Origin: Paractinoplanes abujensis
GTDB lineage: Bacteria > Actinomycetota > Actinomycetes > Mycobacteriales > Micromonosporaceae
Assembly: GCF_014204895.1 (NCBI RefSeq)
Contig: NZ_JACHMF010000001.1
Location: 806,001 to 870,000 of the forward strand
Length of the DNA: 64,000 bases
Direction: 5' to 3'
In this document: positions 8,606 through 17,686 of the stretch, in pieces
How the letters are laid out: the number at the start of each line of letters is the position of its first letter
Position numbering within the stretch: the stretch's first letter is position 1
Program-made: the position numbers and the translations under genes
The notes under the pieces: model-generated
Told to the model about the DNA's origin: nothing
Seen by the model: the letters and a program-made list of their open reading frames with translations, nothing else
Database searches by the model: none

Positions 8606-11600
8606 TCAGCCCGCCAGGTGCCCCCAGCGGTCCTCCAGCTCGGCCCACGTGCCCTGATCCTCGACCTTGCCCGCGATCAGCACGACCACCCGGTCGGCCT
8701 GGCTCAGCGCCGCCCGTTTGGAGGTCGAGCCGACCACCGTGACGCCGTGTTCGCGCAGGGCGCGCCACAGTTCCAGCTCGGTCGTCACGTCGAGCGCGGA
8801 GGAGACGTCGTCGGCGATCAGCAACTCCGTCCGCGGGGCCAGCGCGCGGGCCAGCGCGAGCCGCTGCAGCTGGCCGCCCGACAATCGCGTGCCCTTGTGC
8901 CCGATGAGCAGCTGCAGGCCGCCCCCGGCCGCTTTCAGGTCGTGCTCGAGCTGGGCCGTCGACACCGCGTCGGCCGCGTCCACCTCGTGCCCGAGCTGGA
9001 TGTTGTCGGCCACCGTGCCTGACAGCACCCGCGGCAGCTGGGCCACGTAGCCCACCTGGTTGGGCCGCAGGAAGACCTCCGGCTCGTCGACTGCCTGGCC
9101 GTTCCAGCGCAGCTCGCCTGCGTGGTGCACGATGCCGGCCAGCGCCCGCAGCAGCGACGACTTGCCCGCGCCGACCGGCCCGACCACCAGCACGAGCTGG
9201 CCGCGTTCGACGGTCAGGTCGACGTCCTGCGCGCCGACCGTGCCGTTTTCGTGCACCGCGCTGAAGCGGCGCAGCTCCAGCGTGCGCAGCGGGTTGCGCG
9301 GCGCGGTCGGGGGCGCGGGCGCCGTGCCGGCCGAGAGGTCGACCCCGGAGATGTCGGACGAGTAATCCGACACGCCGGTCATCGCGACCGTGCGGCGGGT
9401 CCACACCCGGGCCGACGGCAGCTGGCTGACCAGCGACGCCGTCGTCCAGGCGAACCAGCGCGCGGCGCCCAGTGTCGCCACCGCGATGAGGGTGGCCGCG
9501 GCCGACAGCGACCCGTTCAGATACATCCCCCACGCGGCGATCGGCAGCAGGCCGCTGGCGATCGACGGCGTCGAGCGCGCCCACACCTGGATGGCGATCT
9601 CGCGGCGTTGCAGCTCGCTGCGGGTGCCGTCGAGCCGGGCCAGGTGGGTCAGCACCGGCTCGGTCGCGCCGGCCAGCTTGACCGTGCGCGCCGCCGACAG
9701 CGACGACACCAGGGCCGTGGCGAAGGCCGCGCGGGCGGCCACCGTACGGCGGGCGGCTTTTTCCAGCCGGGGACCGAAGAGTGTCGCCGCGAGCCCGGAC
9801 ACCACCATCGTGCCGAGGAAGAACAGTGCCGGCACGATCGAGCCGGACGCCCACGTCATCGCGACGATCATCACCAGGCTGGTCGCGTTGTCGATCAGGT
9901 TGTCGGCCAGCATGACCACGCGTTCGGTGTCGCCGCCCTGGGCCACGACCTCGGCCGGCGTGTGCTTGCTGATCCGGCGCGGGCCGATCTGGCCGTGCAC
10001 CAGGCGCATGCTGATCCGCAGCATCTGCCGGACCCACCATTCGGGAAACCAGGCGCCCGTGTAGTAGAGCGTCGGGATCGCCAGCAGCAGGCCGGCCGCG
10101 ATGCCGATGGCCGGATAGAGCGGGTCGCCCAGGCCGTCGACGACGTTGGCCCAGAGCAGCGGCAGGATCGCGCCGTCCAGGCCGAGCAGCACCAGCACGA
10201 CGAACAGCGAGACCGCGCCCAGCCCGTACCGCTTGTCGTTGAGGGCCAGCCGGACGATCTCGCGCATCGTGCGCGCGGGCGGCTGTTCGGGCAGCGGCGG
10301 CGGGTCGACCGGGGGCAGCTTGTTGGCCAGCGCCTCCGCACCCAGTTCGATCTGGGCGGCCTTGTCCCAGTCGCGCTCCTCCTCGACGAGCACCCCGCCG
10401 TGGCCCGACGTCGCCGCCGGGACGGAGAGGGCGCTGCTCGCCATCAGCTCGGCGAACCGCCGCGACTCGCGCAGCGGGCCCGACTCGAGCACCTCACCGT
10501 CGGCCAGCACGACCACCTCGTCGCAGCGCTGCACCGACGACAGCCGGTGGGCGACGATCACGCCGATCCGCCCGGCCAGCAGGCGATCGGTCGCGCGCTG
10601 GACCCACGACTCGGTGACCGGGTCCATCCGCGCGGTGGCCTCGTCGAGGATCACCACGTGCGGGTCGCGGACCAGGATGCGTGCGAACGCGACCAGCTGT
10701 TCCTGTCCGGCCGACAGCTTGTAGCCGCCCTCGCCGAGCTTGGTGTCGATGCCGTCGGGCAGGCTCGTCGCCCACGGGCTCAGGCCCAGCTCGTCGAGCG
10801 CGCCCTGCGCTTTGGGCAGCAGCTCGGGGTCGAACAGCGCGATGTTCTCGGCCAGGGTGCCGGAGAGGATCTCCGTACGCTGGGGGACGATCGCCGTCCA
10901 GCGGCGCAGACCCTCCACGGCCAGGTCGTTGAGGTCGGTGCCGCCCAGGAACACCGTGCCCCGCGGCACGTCGACCGCGCGGGTCAGCACCTTGGCCAGC
11001 GTCGACTTGCCCGAGCCGGTGCGGCCGATCAACGCGTAGGACCGGCCGCGGGCGAAGGTCAGGTTGACGTCCTTGAGCGCGGGCGGGCGTCCGCTGTCGG
11101 ACTCGCCGTAACGGAAGGTGAGGTCGCGGACGACGAGGTCGCCGTCGACCGGCGGGCGGCCCTCGGTCGGCTCCTGCGGCACGTCCTGCAGCAGCTGCAC
11201 GCGGCTCCAGGCGCCGAGCGCGTTCTGCAGCTCCGGCACCATGCGGGTGACGTGCTCGAGGGTGCCGCCGAAGCCGAGCGCGAGCAGCCACACCGCGGTC
11301 AGGCGGGCGCCGTCGATCTGACCCGCGACCAGGGCCCAGGCGCCGAAGACCACCAGAACCGCGATGAGCGTACGGGTGATGGCGCCCGCGCCCATCGTGA
11401 TGCGGGCCGAGGAGTGCCAGACGAGACGCCCGCGCCGCAGCACCTCGGCCGCCCGCTGGGCGTAGAGCCGGCGCACGTACGGCGCGGCGAGGCTGGTGCG
11501 TACGTCGTCCTGCCCGTGGATCGACTCCTCCATCACGGCGGCCAGGTCGGACCAGGCCTCCTCCTCGGCGATGCGGCGCGGGGAGATGCGCTGGATGGGC

Positions 11601-12091
11601 TTGTTCATCGTGACGTAGAGCAGGACCGACACGATCACCATGCCGACGCCTGCGGGCCACCACACGAAGAAGGCCGTCACGATCGAGAAGACCGCGACGG
11701 CCACCGACTGGGCGATCCGCACCCCGCTGCCGCGCAGCTGGGCGCCGACCTCGTAGACGTCGGCGTCGATCCGGTCGAGCAGCTCGCCGACCGGAGTGTT
11801 CTCGAGCGTGGGCAGGTCCTGCCCGAAGGCGACCCGGTTGAGGCCGCGGCGGATCCTGGCGGCCCAGTCGGCGGTCAGCCGCGCGGCGACCAGGCCGACG
11901 AACACGTCGCTGAGCACGGAGGCCACCAGCGCGGCGGCGAGCACCCCGAACAGCGGCATGGACCGGTTGACCAGCACCTGACCCGACAGAGCCAGCGCGC
12001 CCGCCGATCCCGCTGCACCGAGCAGGATGAGGACCGCCGCGAGGGCCGAACGGCTCCTCGAGGTGGCCCACAGATCGCGAAGCAGACGCAT
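8606..12091 (-). CDS. Single-chain ABC exporter with two TMD-NBD halves
   Basis: About 1161 residues, two type-I exporter halves fused. The ATG at 12091 begins MRLLRDLWATSRSR, just before the first membrane helix. NBD1 has Walker A GRTGSGKST near 355, signature LSAGQEQ near 456, Walker B VVILDEAT near 482 and H-loop VAHRLSS near 514. NBD2 has Walker A GPVGAGKSS near 970 and signature LSGGQLQ near 1070, but its Walker B reads LLIADD, with Asp in place of catalytic Glu. Its H-loop position reads VGSTSKR, with Ser in place of His. Thus only one composite site looks hydrolytic, as in heterodimeric exporters. Substrate is unknown. The divergent neighbour is a phosphotransferase of the antibiotic-kinase type, which hints at toxin or drug handling. 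Confidence 0.92.
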   Translation of the reverse strand: MRLLRDLWATSRSRSALAAVLILLGAAGSAGALALSGQVLVNRSMPLFGVLAAALVASVLSDVFVGLVAARLTADWAARIRRGLNRVAFGQDLPTLENTPVGELLDRIDADVYEVGAQLRGSGVRIAQSVAVAVFSIVTAFFVWWPAGVGMVIVSVLLYVTMNKPIQRISPRRIAEEEAWSDLAAVMEESIHGQDDVRTSLAAPYVRRLYAQRAAEVLRRGRLVWHSSARITMGAGAITRTLIAVLVVFGAWALVAGQIDGARLTAVWLLALGFGGTLEHVTRMVPELQNALGAWSRVQLLQDVPQEPTEGRPPVDGDLVVRDLTFRYGESDSGRPPALKDVNLTFARGRSYALIGRTGSGKSTLAKVLTRAVDVPRGTVFLGGTDLNDLAVEGLRRWTAIVPQRTEILSGTLAENIALFDPELLPKAQGALDELGLSPWATSLPDGIDTKLGEGGYKLSAGQEQLVAFARILVRDPHVVILDEATARMDPVTESWVQRATDRLLAGRIGVIVAHRLSSVQRCDEVVVLADGEVLESGPLRESRRFAELMASSALSVPAATSGHGGVLVEEERDWDKAAQIELGAEALANKLPPVDPPPLPEQPPARTMREIVRLALNDKRYGLGAVSLFVVLVLLGLDGAILPLLWANVVDGLGDPLYPAIGIAAGLLLAIPTLYYTGAWFPEWWVRQMLRISMRLVHGQIGPRRISKHTPAEVVAQGGDTERVVMLADNLIDNATSLVMIVAMTWASGSIVPALFFLGTMVVSGLAATLFGPRLEKAARRTVAARAAFATALVSSLSAARTVKLAGATEPVLTHLARLDGTRSELQRREIAIQVWARSTPSIASGLLPIAAWGMYLNGSLSAAATLIAVATLGAARWFAWTTASLVSQLPSARVWTRRTVAMTGVSDYSSDISGVDLSAGTAPAPPTAPRNPLRTLELRRFSAVHENGTVGAQDVDLTVERGQLVLVVGPVGAGKSSLLRALAGIVHHAGELRWNGQAVDEPEVFLRPNQVGYVAQLPRVLSGTVADNIQLGHEVDAADAVSTAQLEHDLKAAGGGLQLLIGHKGTRLSGGQLQRLALARALAPRTELLIADDVSSALDVTTELELWRALREHGVTVVGSTSKRAALSQADRVVVLIAGKVEDQGTWAELEDRWGHLAG

Positions 12092-12207
12092 CGACGTAGT
12101 CCTCTGGTTGAGCGGGGAGGGGGGTCCCACCATCCTCTGTCGTGGGCAGGAGGTCTTCAACGGAATTACGTGGCTCACCGGCATGGCGCCTGTCACCATC
12201 GACGGCT

Positions 12208-13131
12208 GTGCGAGATCTTCCTGACCCCGTACGGGCCAAGGCCGTGAACGCCGGCGCCCAGCAGTGGCTGGCGGGACTGCCGGCACTGGTGGCCGAGCTC
12301 GCCGAGCGCTGGGCCTTCACGGTGGGCGAGGCCTTCCCGGACGGCACCGAGGCGTATGTGGCGGCGGTGACGCGCCACGACGGCACCCCCGCGGTGCTGA
12401 AGCTGCTGGTTCCCCGCCCCGGCGCCGCGGCCCGCCACGAGATCACCGTGCTGCGCCTGACCGCCGGTGCCGGATGTGCCCGGCTCCTCGCGCACGACGA
12501 GGCCCGCGGCGCGCTGCTGCTGGAACGTCTGGGCCCCGCCCTGTCGGACCTGGCCCTGCCCCAGCCCGACCGCCTGACCATCCTCACCGACCTGGCCACC
12601 ACGGTCTGGCGGGCCACCCCGGACCGCCGTGCGGCCGCGTCGCCCGCGTCGGTTCTGCCCTCCGGCGCCGGCAGGGCCGAGCGGATGGCCGCCACCATCA
12701 CGCGCCGGTGGGAGGAGCTGGGCCGCCCGTGCAGCCGGGCGGCCGTCGATCACGCGATGGCGGCAGCCGAGAGCCGGCGCCGCGCCCACGACCCGGCCCG
12801 GGCGGTGCTCAACCACGGCGACGTGCACCAGTGGAACGCGCTGCGCGCGGGCGCGGGTTTCAAGCTGGTCGACCCCGACGGGATCTGGGCCGAACCCGAA
12901 TGCGACCTGGGCGTGCTGATGCGCGAGGACCCGATCGAGCTGATGGCCGGCGACCCGTGGGACCGTGCGCATCGGCTGGCCGCCCGCACGGGCACCGACC
13001 CCGTCGCGATCTGGGAGTGGGGCGTGGCCGACCGGGTCAGCACGGGTCTGGTGCTGACCGCCGTCGGTCTGCAGCCGGTCGCCGCGCAGATGCTCGCCGC
13101 GGCCGACGCGATCGCGTCAGGCGGATCGTAG
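12208..13131 (+). CDS. Aminoglycoside/hydroxyurea antibiotic-kinase family phosphotransferase
   Basis: A 307-residue APH-fold kinase beginning at GTG 12208 (VRDLPDPVRAKAV). The N-lobe includes TPAVLKLLVPRP, the ATP-binding Lys. The catalytic loop is VLNHGDVHQWNALR near residue 205, and the Mg-binding motif is VDPDGIWAEPECDLG. This matches the APH(6)/hydroxyurea-resistance group, whose members phosphorylate streptomycin or hydroxyurea. Many chromosomal members have unknown natural substrates, so resistance is not established. It is divergent from the ABC exporter across about 116 bases. Its last 15 bases overlap the convergent metallophosphoesterase gene. Confidence 0.85.
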   Translation: MRDLPDPVRAKAVNAGAQQWLAGLPALVAELAERWAFTVGEAFPDGTEAYVAAVTRHDGTPAVLKLLVPRPGAAARHEITVLRLTAGAGCARLLAHDEARGALLLERLGPALSDLALPQPDRLTILTDLATTVWRATPDRRAAASPASVLPSGAGRAERMAATITRRWEELGRPCSRAAVDHAMAAAESRRRAHDPARAVLNHGDVHQWNALRAGAGFKLVDPDGIWAEPECDLGVLMREDPIELMAGDPWDRAHRLAARTGTDPVAIWEWGVADRVSTGLVLTAVGLQPVAAQMLAAADAIASGGS

Positions 13132-14301
13132 GGTCAGCAGGGTGATCTCGCTGGGGGCGAAGATCCGGAAGGGCGGCCCCCAGAAGCCCGTGCCCCGGCT
13201 GGTGTAGAGCTGGGTGCGTTCCGAGTGCCGGGAGAGGCCCTGCAGCACCGGCTGGTCGAGCCGCACGAGGTAGTGGAAGGGCCACATCTGGCCGCCGTGG
13301 GTGTGGCCGGAGATCTGCAGGTCGACGCCGTGGGCGACGGCGCCCTGGATCTGCTGCGGCTGGTGGGCCAGCAGCAGGACGGGCAGGGCCGGGTCGGCGC
13401 CGGACAGGGCGGCCTCGTGGTCGGTGTGGTGGCCGGGCACGCCGGAGCCGGCCGCGGTGCGGTCGTCGACGCCCGCGATCACCAGGGAGTCGCCGCCGCG
13501 GGTGACGACCACGTGGCGGTTGTGCAGGGCTTCCCAGCCCAGCGCGGCCATGTGTTCGACCCAGCGCTGGGCGCCGCTGAAGTATTCGTGGTTGCCGGTC
13601 ACGTAGACCCGGGCCATCGACGCCCGGATGTCGGCCAGCGGGGCGGCCTGGCTGCGGCGCTGGGCCACTTCGCCGTCGGCGATGTCGCCGGTGTGGGCGA
13701 CCACGTCGGCGTCGAGCGTGTTGACCACCTCGGTGACCCCGCGGGACCAGCGGGAGCGTTCGATCGGGCCGTAGTGGGTGTCGGTCAGCAGCACCAGCCG
13801 CAGCCCGTCGAGGCCCGCGCCCAGCCGGGGCAGCACCACCTCCACCCGGCGCACCCGCGGCACCCGCCGGGCCTCCACGGTGCCCCACCCGAGCAGCACC
13901 AGCGAGATCACCAGAACCGCCGCGGTGGCGACGCGGGAGCGGGCCGGGGCGTCGACGCCGGCGATCGTCAGGACCAGGACGAGCAGCTGGCCGATGATCG
14001 ACCAGACGAACAGGACCCAGATCACGCCCAGCGTCGTGTCGGCCACGACCGACGGGCCGTCGCGGTGCCGCGGGCCGTGGCCCAGGAACATCAGGACCGG
14101 GAACGACACCAGGGCGACCGCGAAGACGATCGTGCCGGTCACGAAGACACCGGTGGGCCAGTCGTTTCCGGCGCCGACGAGCGTCCACCAGGGCACGCCG
14201 AACAGCAGCAGCAGAACCCCGGTGATGGTCAGCGCGAACCGGATCGCGCGCCCGGGCCGGCGACGACGCGGCTCGGTCTCGACTGCTTCACCCACAGACA
14301 C
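13117..14301 (-). CDS. Membrane-anchored metallophosphoesterase (YkuE-like)
   Basis: A 394-residue protein. Four hydrophobic segments lie within residues 20-145. A calcineurin-like phosphoesterase domain follows, with the metal motifs in order: LTDTHYGP, HTGDIADG, VTGNHEYF, LLAHQPQQ and SGHTHGGQ. The spacing fits the YkuE/UDP-diacylglucosamine-hydrolase-like branch, and the site probably faces the extracytoplasmic side. Substrate is unknown. The 3' end overlaps the convergent phosphotransferase by 15 bp. Upstream, the P-loop kinase gene ends 18 bases before this start in the same direction, so co-transcription is likely. Confidence 0.9.
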   Translation of the reverse strand: MSVGEAVETEPRRRRPGRAIRFALTITGVLLLLFGVPWWTLVGAGNDWPTGVFVTGTIVFAVALVSFPVLMFLGHGPRHRDGPSVVADTTLGVIWVLFVWSIIGQLLVLVLTIAGVDAPARSRVATAAVLVISLVLLGWGTVEARRVPRVRRVEVVLPRLGAGLDGLRLVLLTDTHYGPIERSRWSRGVTEVVNTLDADVVAHTGDIADGEVAQRRSQAAPLADIRASMARVYVTGNHEYFSGAQRWVEHMAALGWEALHNRHVVVTRGGDSLVIAGVDDRTAAGSGVPGHHTDHEAALSGADPALPVLLLAHQPQQIQGAVAHGVDLQISGHTHGGQMWPFHYLVRLDQPVLQGLSRHSERTQLYTSRGTGFWGPPFRIFAPSEITLLTLRSA

Positions 14302-14319
14302 GCGTTGAACTATGACACC

Positions 14320-15000
14320 TCACGCGGGCGGGTTGCCGACCCTGTGGACAAGTTCGGCCGGCACGATCAGGTCGGCCCGGTCCCGGGTGGCCGCGATCCG
14401 CACGGCGTTGCGCTCGTCGGTGCCGGTGGCCCACGCTATCGCCGTCGTCTCGTCCTTGCCGAAGCGCACGTGCCGCTCGATCAGCCGGCGCAGGCGTTCC
14501 GGCTGATCCAGGTCCGCGTACCAGACCTCGGCGAACAGCTGCCGCAGCGGTCGCCACGGGCCGTCGTCGAGCAGCAGGTAGTTGCCCTCGCTGACGATCA
14601 GGCGGGCGTCGCGGAAGATCGGCAGGGCGCCGGCGATCGGCTGCTCGATGACGCGCTCGAACCCGGGGGCGTAAATGATCTCGTCCTCGTCGGCCAGCAG
14701 CCGTCGCAGCAGGGCCGCGTAGCCGAGCGGGTCGAACGTGTCGGGCGCACCCTTGCTGTCCCGGCGGCCCAGCCGCACCAGCTCGGCGTCGGCCAGGTGG
14801 AAACCGTCCATCGGCACGTGCGCGACCCAGGCGCCCGCGGCCAGCCCGTCCGGCGGCGCGGGGGCCAGCGCGGCCACCAGTTCCTCGGCCAGCGTGGTCT
14901 TGCCGGCGGCGGGCGGCCCGGCGATGCCGAGGACCGCCCGCCGGCCACCGGAGACCAGGCCGCGGGCCCGCTCCACCAGCGCGTCGAACGTGAGCGTCAT
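14320..15000 (-). CDS. Uridine-kinase/pantothenate-kinase-like nucleoside kinase family protein
   Basis: A 226-residue P-loop kinase. Walker A is GIAGPPAAGKTT near residue 25. The motif VAHVPMDGFHLADAEL resembles the DGFH substrate region of the panK/uridine-kinase superfamily, followed by KGAPDTFD and APGFERVIEQP. The C-terminal RLIERHVRFGKDE fits the lid. Members of this subgroup phosphorylate small metabolites such as nucleosides, fructose or pantothenate. Which one is used here cannot be read from the sequence. ATG 15000 is chosen; an in-frame GTG 9 bases upstream is possible. Confidence 0.85.
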   Translation of the reverse strand: MTLTFDALVERARGLVSGGRRAVLGIAGPPAAGKTTLAEELVAALAPAPPDGLAAGAWVAHVPMDGFHLADAELVRLGRRDSKGAPDTFDPLGYAALLRRLLADEDEIIYAPGFERVIEQPIAGALPIFRDARLIVSEGNYLLLDDGPWRPLRQLFAEVWYADLDQPERLRRLIERHVRFGKDETTAIAWATGTDERNAVRIAATRDRADLIVPAELVHRVGNPPA

Positions 15001-15097
15001 GGCGATCACGGTAACCGGTCGGATCGACGACTCAGGGGTCCCATCGGCGGCGCCGAAGCCCTATACCGGTTGCGGGGAAGCAACGGGGGATCTGCAC

Positions 15098-15760
15098 ATG
15101 ATCATGGGGGCGGTGGTGGCTGCCGTGCTGGCGGCCACGCTGGTGAGCGCACCGGTCGAGCCGGTCGGGCCGGGCTTCGCGGCGGGGCCGTTCGACTCCG
15201 CGGTGGATCGGCGGGGCCGGGTCTACGTGACCGAGGGGGACGCGTTGATCCGGCTCATGCCGCGGGGCCGCCGCACGACGGTGGCCGAGTTCCCGAGCCG
15301 TGTCGTGCCGGCGCCCGGGCGCCTGCCCGACGGCACGCCGCGGGGTGGGCCGGTGCGGATGCCGCCGGTGCCGAGCGCGGTCGCGATGGGGCCGGACGGC
15401 GCCTTCTACGTGGGCGAGCTGACCGGTTTCCCGTTCCCGCCGGGCCGGGCGCGGGTGTGGCGGGTCGTGCCGGGCCGGCCGCCGGAGGTGTACGCGGGCG
15501 GGTTCACCGCCGTGGTCGACCTCGACTGGGGGCCGGGCGGGCTCTACGTGCTCGAGCTGGCCCGGCACGGCCTGCTCAGCGGCGACCGCACCGGGGCGCT
15601 GCTGCGTGTCGAGGGCAGTGGCCGGCGCGCGACGATCGCCTCGGACGGGCTGGCCGCGCCGTCGGGCCTGACCATCCGCAACGGCGTGGCCTACGTGACG
15701 ACGTGCGCGGACTGCCCGGGCGAGGGCACGGTGCGCAGCTTCCCGCTAGCCAAGCCCTAG
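15098..15760 (+). CDS. Secreted ScyD/ScyE-like beta-propeller protein, short form
   Basis: A 220-residue exported protein. The signal peptide is MIMGAVVAAVLAATLVSAPV. The mature part has propeller-like strands: SAVDRRGRVYVTEGDAL, SAVAMGPDGAFYVGELTG and DLDWGPGGLYVLEL. GLAAPSGLTIRNGVAYVTT and ADCPGEGTVRSF come near the end. This resembles the ScyD/ScyE family, whose usual members are over 300 residues, so this one is a shortened version with fewer blades. No catalytic residues are evident. The last 15 bases overlap the convergent gene. Confidence 0.7.
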   Translation: MIMGAVVAAVLAATLVSAPVEPVGPGFAAGPFDSAVDRRGRVYVTEGDALIRLMPRGRRTTVAEFPSRVVPAPGRLPDGTPRGGPVRMPPVPSAVAMGPDGAFYVGELTGFPFPPGRARVWRVVPGRPPEVYAGGFTAVVDLDWGPGGLYVLELARHGLLSGDRTGALLRVEGSGRRATIASDGLAAPSGLTIRNGVAYVTTCADCPGEGTVRSFPLAKP

Positions 15761-16483
15761 ACCGAGCCGCAGCCCGGCCACCCCGGCCGGGGAGAGCGGG
15801 CGCTTCGTGGCCCGGGACAACTCCTCCCGTACGGCGGGGGGAAGCTCGTCGGCCAGGGAGCGCAGGCGCGGGTAGAGGTCGAGCACGTCGCGGTGGGTCA
15901 GCGCGCCGACGCCGATGAGCAGGCCGTTGACCGCGCCCGGGGTGTGCACCAGTTCGGCGCAGAGCTCGCGGCGCCAACGCGGGTCGTCGACCCGGTTGGC
16001 GAACTCGCGGGCGATCCGGTTGCCGGCCGGTGAGGGCTCCTCGGGGGCGGCGTGCCGGCCGGCGCGGGCCGGCACCGGGGCCAGGCGGCAGGCGATGCCG
16101 AGCAGGCGGGCCAGCTCGGGCACGGTGAGCACGTCGAGCCCGGCCGCACAGGTCTCACAGAGCCGGTAGTAGGTCGCCGCGTGCACGAGGGTGGCTGGGC
16201 GCGGGCAGTCGCCCAGCGGGCCGCACAGCCGGTCGAGGATGATCTCGGCCAGGGTGCCCTCGTGGTCGAAGCGGCCCACCCCGAAATAGGCGGCGGGGGC
16301 GCTGCGATATCGGGTGAGCGCGGTCCGGGCGCTGGCGTAACCATCGGAAGCCACGCTTATGCGAGGAATGCCGCTCTCGGCCTGCATCTGGATCAATCGG
16401 AACATATCCCGTCGCCCCCGGGTGGTGAAGGACCGTCGTCGACCGGGGGTACGGGCCAGGCGATCGTGCGGTTCACTCGTCAT
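15746..16483 (-). CDS. Uncharacterised 245-residue protein
   Basis: I do not recognise a family. The ATG at 16483 gives MTSEPHDRLARTPGRRRSF and overlaps the end of the upstream small membrane gene by 11 bases, so translation is coupled. The protein is soluble and mostly helical by composition. It contains clustered cysteines (DRLCGPLGDCPRP and YYRLCETCAAGLDVL, then GIACRL) that could bind a metal. The C-terminal half has LYPRLRSLADELPPAVREEL. The middle is Pro/Ala-rich. The cysteine spacing is the only functional hint. Confidence 0.6.
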   Translation of the reverse strand: MTSEPHDRLARTPGRRRSFTTRGRRDMFRLIQMQAESGIPRISVASDGYASARTALTRYRSAPAAYFGVGRFDHEGTLAEIILDRLCGPLGDCPRPATLVHAATYYRLCETCAAGLDVLTVPELARLLGIACRLAPVPARAGRHAAPEEPSPAGNRIAREFANRVDDPRWRRELCAELVHTPGAVNGLLIGVGALTHRDVLDLYPRLRSLADELPPAVREELSRATKRPLSPAGVAGLRLGLGLG

Positions 16484-16712
16484 GGGTGCCGGTGGAGAAA
16501 ATCTGCCGGTCCCGCGGCCCGGTGAGCCGGAACGCGTCGAACGTGACCGCATGCAGGGCATAGATCGCAGCCGAGATGACCACGAACATGGCGGCCAGCA
16601 CGGCGGTCAGGGCCCCGTCGAGGGCCGGCCAGGCGGCCGGAACCAGGGTTGCCCCTAGCACGACGGCCGCCTGACAAGTAGCCTCCGCGCAGCGCAACGG
16701 ATCGAATGTCAT
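16473..16712 (-). CDS. Small two-helix membrane protein
   Basis: A 79-residue protein beginning MTFDPLRCAEATCQAA, with two hydrophobic stretches (about 14-32 and 34-58) and a polar C-terminus, TGPRDRQIFSTGTHDE. No known family. Its last 11 bases overlap the next gene, suggesting a two-gene operon. The start ATG 16712 lies about 10 bases after AAGGGTGAAG. It could be a membrane partner of the cysteine-containing protein downstream. Confidence 0.6.
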   Translation of the reverse strand: MTFDPLRCAEATCQAAVVLGATLVPAAWPALDGALTAVLAAMFVVISAAIYALHAVTFDAFRLTGPRDRQIFSTGTHDE

Positions 16713-16822
16713 AGCCTTCACCCTTCCGGGTGGGGATCCCTGCGCGCCTCTGCCCGGAGCGGGACTTCGGCTACGACTTTCGGCAGAGGGACGAAAGCGA
16801 AGAAACCGCAACCCTGCGCAAG

Positions 16823-16843
16823 GGTTCCACTTAGCGTGGAACC
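16823..16843. promoter_or_regulatory. Inverted repeat upstream of the polysaccharide operon
   Basis: GGTTCCAC at 16823-16830 and GTGGAACC at 16836-16843 form a perfect 8-bp inverted repeat with a TTAGC spacer, 30 bases before the deacetylase start. Symmetry and position suggest a repressor operator. No matching regulator is identifiable next to it. Confidence 0.45.
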
Positions 16844-16873
16844 TCAGACCACAAGCCGTACGAGGACGACCGC

Positions 16874-17686
16874 GTGACCGTGACGACGAGGCCGGGCTGG
16901 GACACCCTGCCCGCACTCATGTACCACTCCGTGTCGGCCGTCGGCGGCCCGATGCGTGATCTCGCCGTGCCGCCCGCACTGCTGCGCGAGCAGTTGCAGG
17001 CGCTCACCGGCGCGGGCTACCGCCTCGTCGGCCTGACCGAGGCGCTCGACCTGCTGGCCGCGGGCAGCACCGAGAAGCTGCTCGCCGTCACGTTCGACGA
17101 CGGCTACCGCGACTTCTTGACCGAGGGCGTGCCGATCCTCGCCGAGACCGGCGCCGAGGCGACCCTGTACGCCTCGGTCGGCCACCTGGGCGGCACGGCG
17201 GGCTGGCTCGGCCAGTGGGCCCCCGACTTCGGGCCGATGCTGACCTGGGACGAGCTGGGCGAGGTGGCCGCGGCGGGCGTCGAGATCGGCAACCACAGCC
17301 TGATCCACCACCCGCTCGACGTGCTCCCGCCCGAGCAGCTGCGCGACGAGATCACCCGCAGTCACGACGAGCTCGAGCAGCGGCTGCAGACCAAGGTGCG
17401 GTCGTTCGCCTACCCGCACGGTTACAACAGCCGGCGGGTCCGGGACATCGTCGCGGCCAACGGGTACGACAACGCCACCGAGGTCGGCCGCCGGCTGCAC
17501 ACGCCGGGCGAGAAGCAGCTCGCCGTGCCGCGCCTGCAGCCCACCCCCGACCACAGCGGCGCCGACCTGGTGGAGCTGGTCAAGCACGGCGAGGCCGGCC
17601 TGATCCCCAAGGTCAAGCAGCTGGCCCAGCCGGGCTGGCGCGCGGTCCGCAAGGTGGCTCGCACGTTCGGGCGCAACCTCACATGA
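16874..17686 (+). CDS. Polysaccharide deacetylase (NodB/CE4 family)
   Basis: A 270-residue protein starting at GTG 16874 with no signal peptide. The NodB fold shows ALMYHSVS, TFDDGYRD near residues 74-80 (catalytic and metal-binding Asp pair) and NHSLIHHPLD near 141 (metal-binding His pair), then RSFAYPHGYNSR. These are the conserved CE4 motifs. The family removes N- or O-acetyl groups from polysaccharides. The absence of an export signal means it either acts inside on a precursor or uses another route. The stop overlaps the next gene (ATGA), forming an operon with the GH26-like and beta-helix genes. Confidence 0.9.
   Translation: MTVTTRPGWDTLPALMYHSVSAVGGPMRDLAVPPALLREQLQALTGAGYRLVGLTEALDLLAAGSTEKLLAVTFDDGYRDFLTEGVPILAETGAEATLYASVGHLGGTAGWLGQWAPDFGPMLTWDELGEVAAAGVEIGNHSLIHHPLDVLPPEQLRDEITRSHDELEQRLQTKVRSFAYPHGYNSRRVRDIVAANGYDNATEVGRRLHTPGEKQLAVPRLQPTPDHSGADLVELVKHGEAGLIPKVKQLAQPGWRAVRKVARTFGRNLT

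Noticed and set aside
9122..12247. Very long plus-strand open frame opposite the ABC exporter
   Set aside because: Its translation is Arg/Gly/His-rich with no family motif, while the minus strand encodes a complete exporter with all its motifs. It is a GC-driven antisense shadow.
12208..13131. Clinical-type aminoglycoside resistance gene on a mobile element
   Set aside because: Base composition matches its surroundings, there are no insertion sequences nearby and the gene sits in a compact chromosomal setting. It is a family member of unknown substrate.
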